From NCBI GenBank assembly GCA_018881555.1, contig JACAXG010000205.1, positions 62,001-126,000 of the forward strand: a stretch of 64,000 nucleotides of DNA, read 5' to 3'. The notes under the pieces were generated by a model, which saw nothing but the letters and a program-made list of their open reading frames with translations, was not told where the DNA came from and made no database searches. Shown here piece after piece: positions 12,546-27,179 of the stretch. The stretch comes from Amblyornis subalaris. Taxonomy: Eukaryota > Chordata > Aves > Passeriformes > Ptilonorhynchidae. Made by a program: the position numbers and the translations under genes. Each line of letters starts with the position of its first letter. Within the stretch, counting starts at the first letter, position 1.

Positions 12546-15500
12546 TAAACAATATGCACCTTGCAATCTTCTTCTAAAAAGCAAGCAATGATCTTCTGCA
12601 TTTTTTTTTCTTTGCCAGATGAATTTCTGCAGCAAATGTGTGTTCTTCACACTCTGTCTCCTCAACTGATCTGAGTTTCATTTCAGTCATGACGATTACA
12701 TCATCCCCTTTCAGCCAAGCATCCTTGGAGTGGTGAGAGGGAAATACAGTCATTAAAGGGGTTAAACCCTATCCCTGCAGAAAGCCAAAAAGAGAAAGGT
12801 CATTGTTCTGGTTTAAAGAAGCTACTGAATGTGGAATCACTAAGCTGCAGGGAGATATGTTCTGAGAGGTTCCCACTTGCCTTTGCAGCTCAAGAGATGC
12901 AAAGCTGCGCAGTGGACTGGTTAATGCTTCTGAACAGCTTTCTGGATGGTTTAAAAGACAGAACATTCCCATCTTCCCTTCTAGAAATAGTCACAGGGAT
13001 GGATGCCCCAGTCCCAAGAAGCACGTTGGATTAAGATGGAAGGTGTGCAAGATGGCTTCATGGGTCTTCAAACACTTACCAGAATTAGGTATTACCTGAG
13101 TGCTGATATTCTTGATACTTTCTTATATATAATCTCTCCTTAGCAACTGATGGAGGAAGGGGAAAGTCGTGATTTCCTTGAAGTGCTGTACCATCTGTCA
13201 GCTCTACTCATCTTTTCTCCAAACTTATTTTGAGTTAGCTTCTTTTCTCCTTCTGACATTCTCTATTCCCAGGCTTGGCTATAGTTGGATGATTGTTATG
13301 TTCAGTTACAGATTATGAGATGCATGTAACTGTTCACTTTAGAAATGTGAGGTATCTCATCAAGTGACATCCCATTGACGCAAATGTTGACAACTACTTT
13401 TCCACAAGGGGATGTGAAGCAAGGAAGATAACCAGTATGATTTTCTCAGATATTTCTGCAGGGAGTGCAGATAATTTCCATCTTTACATGACCTCATTGA
13501 TCCCAGATAGCTTCTGTAGAAAAGCAGCTGGATCTTATGTTCATTTATCTTGAGAGCTGATGATAAACCTTGCAGACTTTTACCAGAGATAAGAGGATCA
13601 TATTGCACAATGGCCATAAACCACGCTAAGAAAGGTCTGTGTTCTTGTGAGAGCTGTGAATTACTGAACCTGGCTTTTTTATATTTTTCTTGAACTTAAA
13701 AAATATAGTGATTATACAACACGATAAATATGATTCTTTTCTATTTAAATGTGATTCTTTTATTGAGTAACATCTGGATTATGTATGTGGGAAGATATTA
13801 TGCAGCTTTTAAAATTCTGTGTCTGTTCTATTAATTTTAACTTTGAGTAGACTTTTTTTTGGCTTTTAAATTTTCTTCTTGCTGTTAGTAGGACTTTATT
13901 TTAGGGTTTTAATTTTTTTGGCTTCCCCTCTGCAGTCTCTCCAACAGAGCACTAAGGCTGAAGAGGTTAAAATGACAAAAAAAGCACATCCTCATACAAT
14001 CAGGATGCTAAACCCAGCTGAGCAAAGCAAGCAGAGTGCAGATGCAAGACAGAAATAAAATATGCAGCAAACTCAGAAGTGAAAGAATAAAGAAGTCAGT
14101 ATGGCAGGCAGCAAGAAACTAAACAAACACATTGAAAACACAGCCCACGAGAGAAGCAAACACACACCAAGTATAATGAGGAAGGAAAAGTCAGGCTCGG
14201 GCCATCCCCGCTCATTGGCAACACATGAAGAGAGTCAGCAAATGCAAGCTGTATGGGTTTCTCTGAAAACAAAGGCTTGATTTTCAGAAATGGAATTTTC
14301 TTCTTCCCATGAAGCAGCAGATAGCTTTGTAAAAGTCAATCTCTCCAAAAAGTCAAGGCGAATACCAGAATGTGGTTTAGTGTTTTGTCTTCTGGGGAAA
14401 TGTTTATCCACACTAACTGGGGGTAATTGGAAAAGAATCATTTTAAATTATCTGTGGAACTTTGAAATTTATCTTTTGCATTGTGTCATGTTCTGGCAGT
14501 AAAGCGAAAGTAAGTTAGTGCTGGCAGTTCAGGGGGAAAGCTGGAACAGGAAACATCAGGAACAGCTAAAGCAGTGAGTAGCTACTCACAGCATAATTTA
14601 CAATATGTGGATGTTACACACACACCTGAAGCAAGATGTGCACGTGTACTTACACATGTGTATACACACACACCTCTGCCATGCAGACACTGAGGCAAGA
14701 GGCAGAGAGAATGAAGAAGCAAATCAGCTTAAGTGCTCTGGGCCCATGTTCACACATGTTGGACCTCTGTCCCAAGCCCACCCACACTGAGCCCTTTTTG
14801 TTCACTTTGCTAGTCTTGAAAAATGTGACGAAGAGCCTTGGCATGCGGGAAAAAGCCAGTGGTTTGCTAAAGCTCTTAGAGCTTGGTCTGCTTTTTTAAT
14901 CCTTTGTTAAATGTGATCACAGCCCAGAATTCATCCTTTTTTATGTTTCGCAAATAGAAATAAAAATAAATATACAGCTGAAAGGAGCTTGCTGGCAAAT
15001 TTATTTTATCTATGTGTTGTTATAATTCTGCTAGCAAACATCAGGTTTTTTGGAGGAGGACAGCCAGGGCTCAGGGCTTAAAAGATCAAAAAGCAGAAAT
15101 AAGGGAGCAGGGAGCTACATCCTTTGCCACCAGCCCAGCATGTATTACTAAGATTTTTATTAATAAGTCATCCAGAAGAGCAGTGACAAATGATGAGCTC
15201 AGGAAGATCTCATATATGACATAGATGGAACTAACAAAATTTTAAAATACACGTCGTTTTAAAGGGTAATGAGTAAAGATAAATGTGCCCTGTTCCATAT
15301 TCCAGAAATGAGCAGATATTCAGAATGAGGAACTGAATAAACCTATCGTTTCACATCACTTTCAATTTTTCTACCATAATTTTCATAGCCAGAATAACTT
15401 AATGGGAAAGTGACACAGGTCACCAATGTAATAAAAAGATGAATGTCAGATGGTGAGAAAAAATCCTCAGTGGTTGTAAGACTATCAAGAGTATCAGAGG

Positions 15501-17879
15501 CTTGGCTTTCCTGAAGCCAGCACTGTCTACCACCAGCTCTCATGGCATTTGCACTGGGGGAACTGCTGGTGCAAACGAGGCAAAGCAAAATGAAGGTCAA
15601 GCAAAGACCTGTTTCCAAAAGGTGGAAAGGTCTAAGCACAACAGACGCCTCAGCTTGACAATGTAAATTCTGTAAGGACTCAAACAGAAAGGGGCAATTA
15701 CTGCCTGATGCTCCAGCTCTAATCTTAAATTATAGGATAGTTTCCTAATGAGGGGGAACATTGCCAGAGACAGCTGTGGTGGATGGAAGGGAACAATGCT
15801 GTAATTACAGATCCTTGCACATCGGTGACAGAAGTTCCCAAACTCCAAGGGGAAACACCTTCATAATGCTTGTTTCTGCAGAATCAAATAACATTCTCAA
15901 CTTGCAGTGGAATGGAAATGTTCAAGTATGTGAGCCTTTAAACTGGATTTCAGCCCTTCATGATGCATGTTAGGAGCTGGACTGCATCGGCAGAGGTGAG
16001 TTAGTGTGCTGATCTTAACTCAGACTGGGGTACGATAACAACGGTCAACTAGAGAAATGCAAGATATGGCAGTGGCACTGGAGAGAGAGAAAACAAAGAT
16101 AACAAGGAGACAAGTCTTAGGCAGAACATCTGATATGGCAAAATCAGAACAAACTCCTTCCTTTCTTTCAAGATGACTGCTAGCAGCAAGGGCGTTGAAT
16201 GTTTCATGCACTTTCTTATTACACAGAGCATGTTACTGGAGAGATTGAAGAAATGATTCTTGGTTTAACACATTTTTTTGGCTTTGTGAGCTATACAGTC
16301 ATAGACAGCAGTTTACAACATGTGGTCTGCAGACTCCCAGGGTCCCACAGATGACTTCCAAGGGCTGCAGCAGAAATAACTAAAGAATAAGCTGTTGTCT
16401 AGTCACTATTCAAGGATCTGCATCTCTCCAGTAAAGTTTATAGGGGTCTACAGGTGAAGAAAGCTCAAAACCATTGCATTTACACTATTACTATTACATG
16501 AGAAGAAATGGATAGTATTTTTCCAATTAGTATTTCCATGGATGACTCAGCTCCTACTTAGCATGATACATAACTATATTTTCTTTGCTTCAGCCAGTAC
16601 ACAGAACAAGACCTGGTTATGTAATTAGCAACTGTTCAATGATTTGTGTTCTCCTGGTTGTTTAATGGGGCTTCAGACTTTACTGTGCTGTATTCTTTTG
16701 CTATGAAGGAAGAATCTTTTTGTTCCCCAAGATGCTTATTTGTTGGCATTTAACAGTATAAAAGCTGAGTATTTAATCAATTTTTTTTTTTAAGAAAACC
16801 TGTGAGATGAGTGGATAAAAAATTGGGGGAAAGATAAAATAATCTCAGCAATCCATGTGAGATATTAAAACCTGATCCTATTAAGCACTTGATGTTTGAG
16901 ACTTTTTTTTTTTGCATGTACAAAAAACATAGCCCCCATTGACTTTAGTTACAGCTCTGAACACAGCACTTTCTCACATAAGGAATCACATTGATCACCA
17001 GGGAAATTAGGAGCTTCCGGGTAAATATATGCAGAGTTTGCCTGGTATGCAAGGAGTTCTGGAGCAGTGAGACAGAGTCCAAGGCAGCATTTAAACCCCA
17101 GGGGCCATTTATCTGTACCAGATCTTCTCCTTGCCCTCAGCTTTAAGTCCTGTGCTTCTGATTGATCCAGTCCTTGCCTCCACTCTGTAAACTTCCCACC
17201 CAGTCCTAATCTTCTTGCACAGCAAATCCTAGGCCTGAGCAAATCCAAGATAAATGAACCTCAAACATCAGCCCCATGTACAGCTTGTTTCTTGGACCAG
17301 CATTGTTACCCTCTCCCTATCTCAGCATTAGTGTTCCCACTGCCTTTCTCCCTTTCTCCTGTGTCATCTCAGGTCCAGCCCCAAGTTCTCCTCCTGGGTA
17401 CTGCCCAGGTTCCCCAGCTCTGATGCTCCCTTCCAGTCTCTGCCTTGCAGTTTACTTCATCGGCAGTGTTTTCCCCCATCTCTGATTCTGATTTAAAACT
17501 TTTGTCCTTCCTCCTGCCATCTCCAGGACCAGTTTCCACTACACTGAGGCTTCGGCTTTGCAGCAGCTTCCCCTTTCCTCCATAGTGCCAGCCAGGAGAA
17601 GCTGGCTGGAAATCAGGCTGTGCCCCTCTCTCAGTTCAGATCTCAACATTAAGTGTGACCTGCCACAGAGCCAGCCTTGTAACAGCTGTACCGGGGGAAA
17701 AAGTTATCTTAAATTTGGACTGGAGTGTGCTCAGGGAAGACAAATCATCAGAGAGGTTAGCTGCTAAAATTGTGAAGGTTTCTGTTGAACGTTTGTGAGT
17801 GACAAACCTTCAAGGGCCTCCCTCTGCCTGAGCGAACTGGGGCTGCATTTGCTGGAGGAGTGTAAAAGAGAGAGCCCTT
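12546..17879. other. Intergenic DNA, nothing recognised
   Basis: No exon, RNA gene or named repeat could be supported. There is a short CA/TG-rich stretch around 14,618-14,672 (runs of ACACAC and TGTGTA). Open frames here are under 100 codons and have no family resemblance that I can see. Confidence 0.55.
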
Positions 17880-18330
17880 TCAGCAAGACCACTTCTCCCT
17901 CCTCCCCCCACCCCTCCTGACTCCAAAGGCCAAATCCTCACTCCAAATGCCTTTGACCTGAGCAAGACTTTTAGGCTGTATCAAAAGTACAGCCACACGA
18001 GGTGTACCTCGTAGAGCCAGATGGCCCCGAACAGCTCAATTCTAGGAACTGAATTCAGAAGAAATTATAACTGGATGTAAACAGGGCTTTGTGAGGTGTG
18101 CAGACAACTTTAATAATACCTGGAGCCACCAGCCTCACCTACAATAACTGATTTCATTTGGAGAAATCTATACAAAAACTGTTTTGGTACAGCCCACAGT
18201 AAACAGGCTTTTGTTTTATCCTCCTCCTCCCCATGTTAATTGTGACAGGTACAGCCTGACATCATTGTAATCTGGGAAACAGATAGTTAGGAGAGGAATT
18301 GCAGCCACACCAGCACCTAGCTTTCATCTC
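17880..18330. promoter_or_regulatory. Candidate conserved non-coding element
   Basis: This stretch is richer in GC and in complex, non-repetitive sequence than its surroundings. It contains motif-like words common in developmental enhancers: CCTTTGACCT near 17,949, TAATTGTGACAGGTA near 18,237 (TGACAG is a MEIS/TGIF-type core) and TGACATCATTG near 18,258 (CRE/AP-1-like). It encodes no long frame. The call is an inference from composition and motifs only; alignment to other amniotes would decide it. Confidence 0.2.
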
Positions 18331-21300
18331 AATTCTTTTTGCTCTTTGATCTCTTAGCTGGCTAATTAAGAAGCTTCAATCAGCACCCTGCCAAAATAGG
18401 TTGTGCCTTTTTTCCATACCTGTGACCCTCAGAAAGAACAACCAGTGTACTCACGTTCAGTAAAAGAGGTATTGCTTATGGGTCTTTTAGCTCTGTTCAT
18501 TTAGGTGACCATATAAATGTGTGCTGTGTTCTACTATGGACCCTCCTCCTTCTGCACTTCCTATTTTAAGATGAATTGAGGGGGAAAAACATATAAGCCT
18601 TGACATCACATTTTGCAAAGGAAGCAAATGTGCTCCTCCCTAAATCTAAATGAATGGCCTTTTAAGGTGACTGCTGAATTAAATTCCTGTATGATGAAAT
18701 CAACGGGCATGCGAAAGTTTTTATTTCCGAAAAAGAAAAAAGCTGCAGGGGAAAAAAACCAACAAAAAACCACCCAGTATGTGATTGCAGGGCTGAGAGC
18801 TGAACGGGGAGCTGTTTACACTGACTCAATAAAGATACTTTACTCAGCTTTGGTAGTAAGGCAGCTTCACAGGCTGAAGGGAAATGGGGATATACATATT
18901 CTGAGCCTGCTAAGCTGCTCTAATGTAAGATATGTGCATTTTATTGAAGTCCTGAAATACCTCACTTAGAAGAAAGATGATTTAAACCCCAAGCACATCT
19001 TTCTGTTTATCATACATTACATATTTCTGACATACTTTGAGCAGTACTGTATGCAGCCAACATCAGTCTTTATATATGTATGCCTGTAAGGTATGCAGCT
19101 AAAACCTAGTTTCTGTGAAGACCTAAAATACCCTTAAGACAGAGTAAAAATAATCTCATTAGGGGAATGGGGCACGTCTGGACATTCTCAGGATAGAAGC
19201 TCTACCCAAGCACAGCCTGTTGCTTTACCCTTGCGGAGGGAAATCACACTGAACCAAACCACTGTGAAATGCAAAAATTAAACAGTCTCCCTGAAATCTT
19301 GAAAAAAAGAGCCAGAGACCTCCATGGAAGCATAAATTCCGTAGAGCTCAGGAGGTCACTAATGGTTGATTAACACTACTGAAGCACTTTTCTATCATTT
19401 TTCACAGGGATATTGCAGAAAGATGAGAACACAATGGACATGAAATCTGGGTCCAGTTTTTTACCTCTCCTTATACCTACTGCCCCAGTGTGGACTGCAC
19501 CAGACCTTTCTCCATGTCTACCATTGTTGGGACTTCTATTGTGGCTCAATTGCTAATAGGAATAATAGCTTTAGGGCAGGAGAGGCCCTGTTAAGTGTTG
19601 GTATTTTTTATTATTATTCCATCAGCCAGACTTGCTTTAAGTAAGGTTAGACCAAAGAGTGATAAAACACTGATGTCTTATCTTAACTGTTCTCAGTGTT
19701 GCTACAGGCGATGGTGCTACACCAGAGATAGCTGAATGTTAAGGGAGGGTGGCTATTTTAGACAAGCCTACATCTGCAGGAAGGAAGGGAATGTGACACC
19801 TTGTTACGGATTTAGTTTTAAGATAAATGAAGCAGAAAGCAGTGATTTTCCTTTTTTGAACGTAATCCCTCCTCCTATCACAGATTTACAGGTGGTAAAT
19901 TAATTATTTGGACAGTTCAAATAGGGAATGAAGAAGGAGCTGAATGATGGCTTGAAGACCTTTCAGACGCAAGTCACTTCTATCTGAACAGGCAGGGGAA
20001 CACTGCAGTCAAAGCTACTTTCTGTGTCATAATCTGGAGCCAACCCTGAATTCGATGTCTCAGCAGGGGATGTGACAGCACTACACTCTTAATTTCTCCT
20101 GTCTTCTTTGCTCTCTGTCTACCAAAAGAATGAATTCTGAATTTTGGACCTTACATGTATCTTATCCATAGCAACCACAACACTTCCCTCAGATTTGCTA
20201 AAATGCAAATCTTTAATTTAGATGAAAGAAGATGGATCTTCCCCCGATACTCTAATTCTGAGCTTGACTGAAATTTAGAAGTAAACATCTTTGTCAGCAT
20301 CAGGGCTTCCTGATGGCCCTTCCCATCTTAGAGCCTCCAGAATCTGGCTTAGCAACCCGTGACCTTTGCTAGCAATCAGTGGGAAAGCGCTGAAGAAAAA
20401 TTGCTGAGTGATGACTCATTCTACCAGAGTTTGGTTGCTTTATCATTTTCTAATGCTGTTGATGGGAAGATATTTTCTATTGTGAGAGGCTTGTTTTCCT
20501 GCTCCATAGGAACAATGATCCATAAGGATTTCCTGAGGAGTGGCTTCTCCTTAGAGTAAGATTTCTTGCCTCTTAGCCCCTGGAAGACTAATTGAATTAC
20601 CCATCACCCAGTTACTTATTACCTTCCTGTTCCCTCTTGCATTTTCAACACCTACTTCAATGCAGAGGACTCCTCAGAGGACACAGGCACTGGGGAACAG
20701 GGTGTGACTAAAAAAAACCCTTCATAAATCAGTGGTGGAAGTGGAAACATGTAGGACCTGCTAGAGAAATCAGGGGATGCATGTGGAAGACAGCGTGGGG
20801 GATTGCACTTGGAATTGAGCAACACGGTCCTGGTCCTGATGGAGCGTGAACTCCAGCTTGGAACAGCTGACCCTGATGAGGGTCATGGGAGAAGACTTCT
20901 TTCTTCTCGGATCAGAAACAGTGCTTGGGGCTTCTTAAGAAAGCAAAGGCACAACAGCAGTCAAGGTTTATCTCTTTGGGCAGAAGGCCCAAAGCCACTA
21001 CATTCTTCTTTTATTTACAGCTTTCGGCGAGGACTCCTCTCCTCTGCTGGTTGCAGATTGCGATGTTTCATTGCAGCACAGCTGGCTGTTTGGGGCGGCT
21101 GACACGCAGAGCTGCACCTGCTAGAACAGATGCTGAGAAAAGAGATGTGTTCTGAGGGATACAAAGGCATTGTCTGATCCATGACGGATTGCATGGGCAA
21201 AAGAGTTTGTTAAGACCATCCTGTGTGACCTCCTGCATGGACCATCCTTTGTTTCCTGGTTGGGTGACAGAAAGTCGTTCAAGATGCTACCAAACCTATA

Positions 21301-24300
21301 AAAATCACTCTGATCTGATGGTGAGTATTGGTAAATATGTGTGTGTGCCTTTATATTGGTGGTATAGAAGAGATGTCAGTCACACTGCATAGCTCACTAT
21401 TGTCCCTTTTCCTACTCCCAGGAGGATGGGAGAAGCAGCTGTACTGCAGAGATGCCAACCATTGGCAAAATACAGCAATTGTTTTATGAGTTTAATGCTA
21501 TTTCTCTTCTAATTTATTTACCAGAGACACATGTAATGCTCAGTGAAAGCCAGTTTGCTGAGGAGAAAAGTCTTAAAAACACCCTTCCATTTGCTAATGT
21601 GTTTTTCTTATTAAAGAGAATTTTTTTGTTTTAGAAAATTTAAGCTTCATTTGAAAAAAACCCAAACAAACAATGAGGGTGGAGAGGGAAGTACCTCCTC
21701 TGTTCACACTGAGAGAAGATGGCAGCAGGTAATGGAAAGCAGGTCAGCCAGGTCTCATCTTCTTTTTCCTAATTACTTGCCCCAGCAAGGATGGGGCCCT
21801 CATTGCCCTGGGAGCGTATGGTCCCTGCTGCAAAGGCTCACATGCTGAAGGGTGAATGGTCACTTTGTGTAACCCTATCCGGAGGTGTTCAATCTGAGCT
21901 CCAGACAAATGTGAGAAAGCTGCTGGCGTGGTATTTGCCAGCGTGGGTACTGCAATCTCCTCTGTGTTTACCACAGATATCTATAATGGCTGGGACCCCA
22001 CGGTGAGCGTGCCAACCTCTGCACTGGGTGGAATTAATTGCAGGATAGAGGCCAACTGTGGAGCAGATAAGAGAGATCTAGAAAAATGACGGAGGCCAGA
22101 CAGCATTAGATAAATGGTGGTGAGAAAGCCTGCATTAATAGCAGTAATGTAGCTGTGTTTCCTGAAAAGAGAGCAAGAAATTCCCTAATGTGGACATACT
22201 TCTTGTTGGCCAAAATGGCAGGAAGTGGTAAAATCCATCAGACAAAAGGAACAATATGTTATTTTTTCCAATATCAAAAATATATTTTAGGTCATAACTA
22301 TTACAGAAAAAAACATTTTATGGCAAATCAGATTTATTTTTTCTGCCATACTAAATTTTTCAGTGATGTACAGCAAATGGAATTTCTGTACACAAAGATG
22401 TGTGTTAGGAGCTTTGTTTCAGTCCAGATCAGTACTTTACCTAATAGGTGTATTATTCAAAAGTACTTACTGCTCTTTCAAAAATTTGCACAAATAGAAA
22501 TTACGTTTTAGTAGCTTCCCAGTCAAATAACCAGAGAGAAAAGCAGAATTATAATAGCTGTGGGGTTTGTGCTGCATGTAAACAGCTGGAGTTAGGTAAT
22601 TTCTGATTTATTTTTGTCACTTTGTGTGATTTTGTTTAGTTTACTCCACGACTGAAGTCAGTGTTGACTGCACCACAACACGTCTACAGCCTTGTACCTG
22701 AGCTTGCCTTGGTTGGCTGTTCTGGGAGCCTCCTACCAAGATTTCCTGTTGCCTCCATTTCAGAGGAGTTCTGTCTTTTCTCCAATGACTGGAAGTCAGT
22801 AAGAGCCACCAGATGCTGCTGCGTGAGTTCAGTAAGCAGAGTAACACTGTGATTCCTTCCAGCTTCTTTGCTTGTACATAGAGAGGAAGGAGGATGCTAA
22901 TTTTGTAACTTCTCCCCATTGTGCCCCAGAGGTTAGGCACCTTGCCATATACAGATGTTATCAAAAATGGAATGATTTTATAAATAAACTGTGAATTAAC
23001 AACAGACTGCATAAATTTATGCTTCGGTTCAAGACTGATGTCTTCCATTCTTTGAGAACATTCTCTAAATAAACTGCATGTTTTCATTTTATACTTTGTT
23101 ATGCTTTATCATACTGTGGTTTATTTAAGTCTTTCAATGCTCTCTCTTCCACTTGCTGAACTTTAGGTATGAAATTAAAATATGCTTGACTGCACAGTCT
23201 TCCTTTATATTCAAAGAAGAAGCCATGTAGCTATCACAATGGATTAAGACATCCTACATTAAAACACTGTCACTTTTGCAACTGCATTTATGCAAGAAGA
23301 CAACAGTAGCTAATGCGTCCATCTAAGACATTGAGTTGAATGGACAATTTTTTCATAGCTGTGGTAATTATGAATACTCTAAAAAAGGCTGCTTTGCCAG
23401 TTGTAACTCAAGAAAATTGAATACTGTTCTCTTGCAAAAAATGCCCTGCAAGTATTCAGCCATCTTATTCCATTACACGCCATTACAAAAAACAGTGACT
23501 TGTTTATTCATTGGAAGTTCATGCACATACACTACGTCTTTTGAAAGTCCATAAATACTGCCTTAGCCTGCTTTTTGTTGAAGGCACAGGCTCAAGCTAA
23601 GAACCTTTCTAAAGGATTACTTCTCCATTTATCCACTATAGACAGCCTATAGCACATTTTATGATGCATCATCATAAAAATTCAATGATCCCAATTCTTT
23701 CATATAGGTTCCAACAGCCATCTTTGCTCTCTGGACTCAGGCACAACAGAGTTATGGGGTGATCCACCCATCTGCAGGGAAAGGGTTTCTTTTGGGGAAC
23801 ATCCCCCAAGACGTCAGGACGAAACTCTCAAATCTGTCCAAACCAACATTTTTGAGTTGTAGGGTTTCCAGGAAAGAATACTAACGGTGTTGAGGTATCT
23901 TCACAATAAACTCCTTCTGCTGTTACCAAACCTATCAACTTCCATTTGATATTTAGTTATGCCTTAAACCATTTATTTACTGTCTAGTAATGATTCATAT
24001 AACTATATAGTGCTGCCAAGTGAATTCCATTACCATAGGGACATTTGCAGACATTTTAAATAGTTGAGATAAACACAATAAAGTAGAAAAACCACCAAGA
24101 AATAAATTGATATAAAATGGGAGATCACTGGCTCATGAACTGGAATTAAGTACACTGAATTTTTGAACCAGCTAGCCAACACACCAGTAACTGCATGAGC
24201 TGCTTAATAATACATTCATGTATTGTTAGAACATGTATTGTAGAACAATACTACATTCTTTTTTGCAATAAAGTAGTCAAAACACTTTTTAAAGAAGGGT

Positions 24301-24540
24301 AATGCAGGCAAGTATTTGCATCCTACACAACTGAATCCTCTTTTGATAACATTCAATTTTCCAGCTAGGTATTTCAAGGAAATAAAGAACACACAGCAGC
24401 TAGCATGTAAGTGTCATGTCCGATAGACTGTTTCTTTCACAGTGTCTTTGGTGAAGATGGGTAATATCTGAAAACAGGCATGGGCATTACAAATACTAGT
24501 GTATTCATACTCAAGAAGTCATGCAACTAGGCATTCCAAG
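18331..24540. other. Intergenic DNA, nothing recognised
   Basis: AT-rich sequence with no supported exon or repeat. The longest frame in this span or just across it is minus-strand 22,641-23,087 (148 codons), which lacks any recognisable domain and is treated as chance. Confidence 0.55.
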
Positions 24541-24607
24541 TCTCACTCTGTCTCTCTCTGTCTCTCTCTCTGTTTCTCTCTCTGTCTCTGTCTCTCTCTC
24601 TCTCTTT
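24541..24607. repeat. (TCTCTG/TC)n microsatellite
   Basis: About 67 bases of TC dinucleotides interrupted by regularly placed G (TCTCTCTG, TCTGTCTC), giving a pure pyrimidine-plus-G tract on the plus strand. It is probably length-polymorphic. No function is implied. Confidence 0.92.
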
Positions 24608-27179
24608 CACGATTTTGTTTAGTATATTATGTAACAGAGGTGTTCCCATGCACTCCGTAGAGCACAAAATTAACTATCAAAAAGTGCTATCAATGTATAA
24701 CCAAACAGTACATGGTCCCCATATATTTTGACCACAGTTTTTAACCATCGTTTTGACAGGACTTTGGGCATTACATAGGACTGTTGGAGGGGGAAAAAAA
24801 AGTGTTGGCAAGGAGTTTAGAAACATCCTGTGTAGGAGAGTCCATGCTGCCAGTTAATCAAGAAGGACACTTAATGGCCTCATGACCCAGAAGCTGTTTC
24901 AAAAAACACATCTATTATGCAAATAACCCCAACCTTAATTTTTCCACACGAATCCAGATTATGTGTTTTGCATTAAAATTTATATAACGTAAGGAGTGTG
25001 CCTGAAGTTTGGCTCTGTAACAACCACATAATTTCTTGAAAAACTCTCTAACACTCTAACTTTCTGTTATTACAACAACTTAAGAATTTTATCTGAAGAC
25101 CAATGATAAGTCCTGGGTTATGCTAATTGATCTACTTTGAAACAAGCTCTTGAAATATTCTTGGCTTATATAGTGGATTCATCATCAAAAAGACCATTAT
25201 CTTCCATTATGAATCCCAAATGTCTACATAACCAATTCTTTCAGAACTGTGCTCTATTTCTAGTATTGCTCAGTCATCATAGCACAATCACTAAGTTCTT
25301 TTCTCCTTATTTAAAATAGAAGTTCAGAATGATGCAATTCACAATACAAAGAAGTAATTTGAATTAAGTTTCAGCATTTTCCTTGATCTATATTTCCAGT
25401 TTTAATTTTTTCCACATTATGCACCAATAATTTAACTAACTGGATTGAACTATAATGTATTTTGAGTATTTCTATACTGTTACATTCATATTTTAGCTGT
25501 TTGTGGTTTTCTTACAAAACGTAGTTTTGAGATTTTTTTTTCTGTTAGTAGAGAGATTTGACTGTTCCAGACTGTATAACCCTTAAAACCAATTGCAAAA
25601 TTCCCACTGTCACCAGCAGCAGTAGCCTTCAGTCAGTCCTACGTGTAATCAGATCTCAATCCTCACACATGGCTTAAGAAAAAAACCCAGAGTTTGCTTT
25701 TTACTATTGATAAGTATTTAATATCATCTTTTGTTGCAAAGGACAAGTGAGTAGCTCTGTTGGATTAACTGTAGCTATATGCATAGGTGTGTTCAGCTTA
25801 ATGACTGCCACTAGTCAGTCAGACTATCACCAAAGCCCAAAAGACAGGAACAAATAAGTAATCCTCTGACAAAAGCAGGAGACAAAACCAAGCAGTAAAC
25901 TATAAAAGATTGTATTCCTTGATTCTAGCCCAAGGATTCAACGACTGGTTGTAGGCTGGAACTTAAAGATTAAATGCACAAGGAGTACTTGAAATTCAAA
26001 AGTGCAACTGAGTATCTGAAAAGTGACTTTCAGGAGGTTTAGGGTTGATGCTCTGGTGCCGAGACACCAATAATTTTGTTCATACAGGGCAGCTTCTCAG
26101 AAAAACCAGGAAGGATGGTCTGACTACCTTGGACAAATTACACGTTTATGTGGTAGATTAGACAAGAGTGGTGGTACAAGTCCTTCTCTGTATGAAATCC
26201 TTTGCTCCTAAAGGTCGTGACAAGCAATTTTGCTTAATCAATTCATTTAAGTGCCAGGTGCAGCCTCCAAGGGCATATCTGGGAGCCAAGTCATGTGCTG
26301 GGTAAGCAGTAACAGTGGCAGAAAGGTAAGGGCAGTGGTGGACTCGGGACCTGCCTACTCAGAGGGAGCAGGGTCCAGGCTGGTCCAACTTGCAGCATGA
26401 AGAGAGAGACTTGTCACTTTGGAATGGCTTTGGAGAGGATTCCAGATTGTAGGTATCCCAGTAACCATATCAGATGCTAGAGTCACATTTTCACAGGTAA
26501 AGGAAATAGAACGAGTGACAAAGTGATTAAAATGCCAGGAAGTGGCACAATCTGCAACACTTGGCTTCAGTTGTTCAGCATTCGTACGCAAAGCCTTGAC
26601 ATGCATACTGCTACCTCAAGTCTAATGTCAAGTACTAGAAGTACTGTTGCTTTAGCATTTGCAAAGACAAAGCCCAATTCAATGCTCTTAGGGTGATGCA
26701 GATGTCCTTTAATCGAAAGGGGACAGCTGGAAAATACAAAGCCAGACTGCTGGGGCCACAGTGGCATAGGGTACACAGTACTTGTTTCCCATCGGAACCT
26801 GTCATTGACTTTACTTTTTATAGAAACAATGTCCTGATATGAGTAAGGAGAATAAACAGCTGACTACTGTACACACAGAATTGATGTTTTAATTCATTCT
26901 GTAATATTTGATTTATTTTGTAATATTTTCCTTCTGGAATTAAAAAAACCCCAAACACTGTCTAGCATTTATGCAGGAAATTAATTTCAAGCTCATTAAT
27001 TCATTTTAAGAAAAACCATTTTTCTTTTGGAAAGCATAACTCCTTTCCTGAATTAAAAGAAAAAAATTGCAATAAAATGTCACTTTGCATTATATGTCCA
27101 AGTATTTGTTTTTCCTAATCTAATATGCAAAGTATGACAGCAGTACCTTATTCTAGGCTAGCAAGCACTTGCTAATGTA
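24608..27179. other. Intergenic DNA, nothing recognised
   Basis: AT-rich sequence in which A outnumbers T on the plus strand in many lines. No exon or interspersed repeat was identified. A short dyad, GTATTGT-AGA-ACAATAC, lies in the preceding block near 24,231-24,250. Confidence 0.5.

Noticed and set aside
15343..15639. Minus-strand 98-codon frame with a hydrophobic, signal-peptide-like start
   Set aside because: The hydrophobic start is followed by nonspecific sequence. There is no cysteine pattern, no known small secreted family and no promoter context.
22641..23087. Minus-strand 148-codon frame in intergenic DNA
   Set aside because: No domain, no splice context and no family resemblance. 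A single frame of this length is expected by chance in 64 kb of two-strand sequence.
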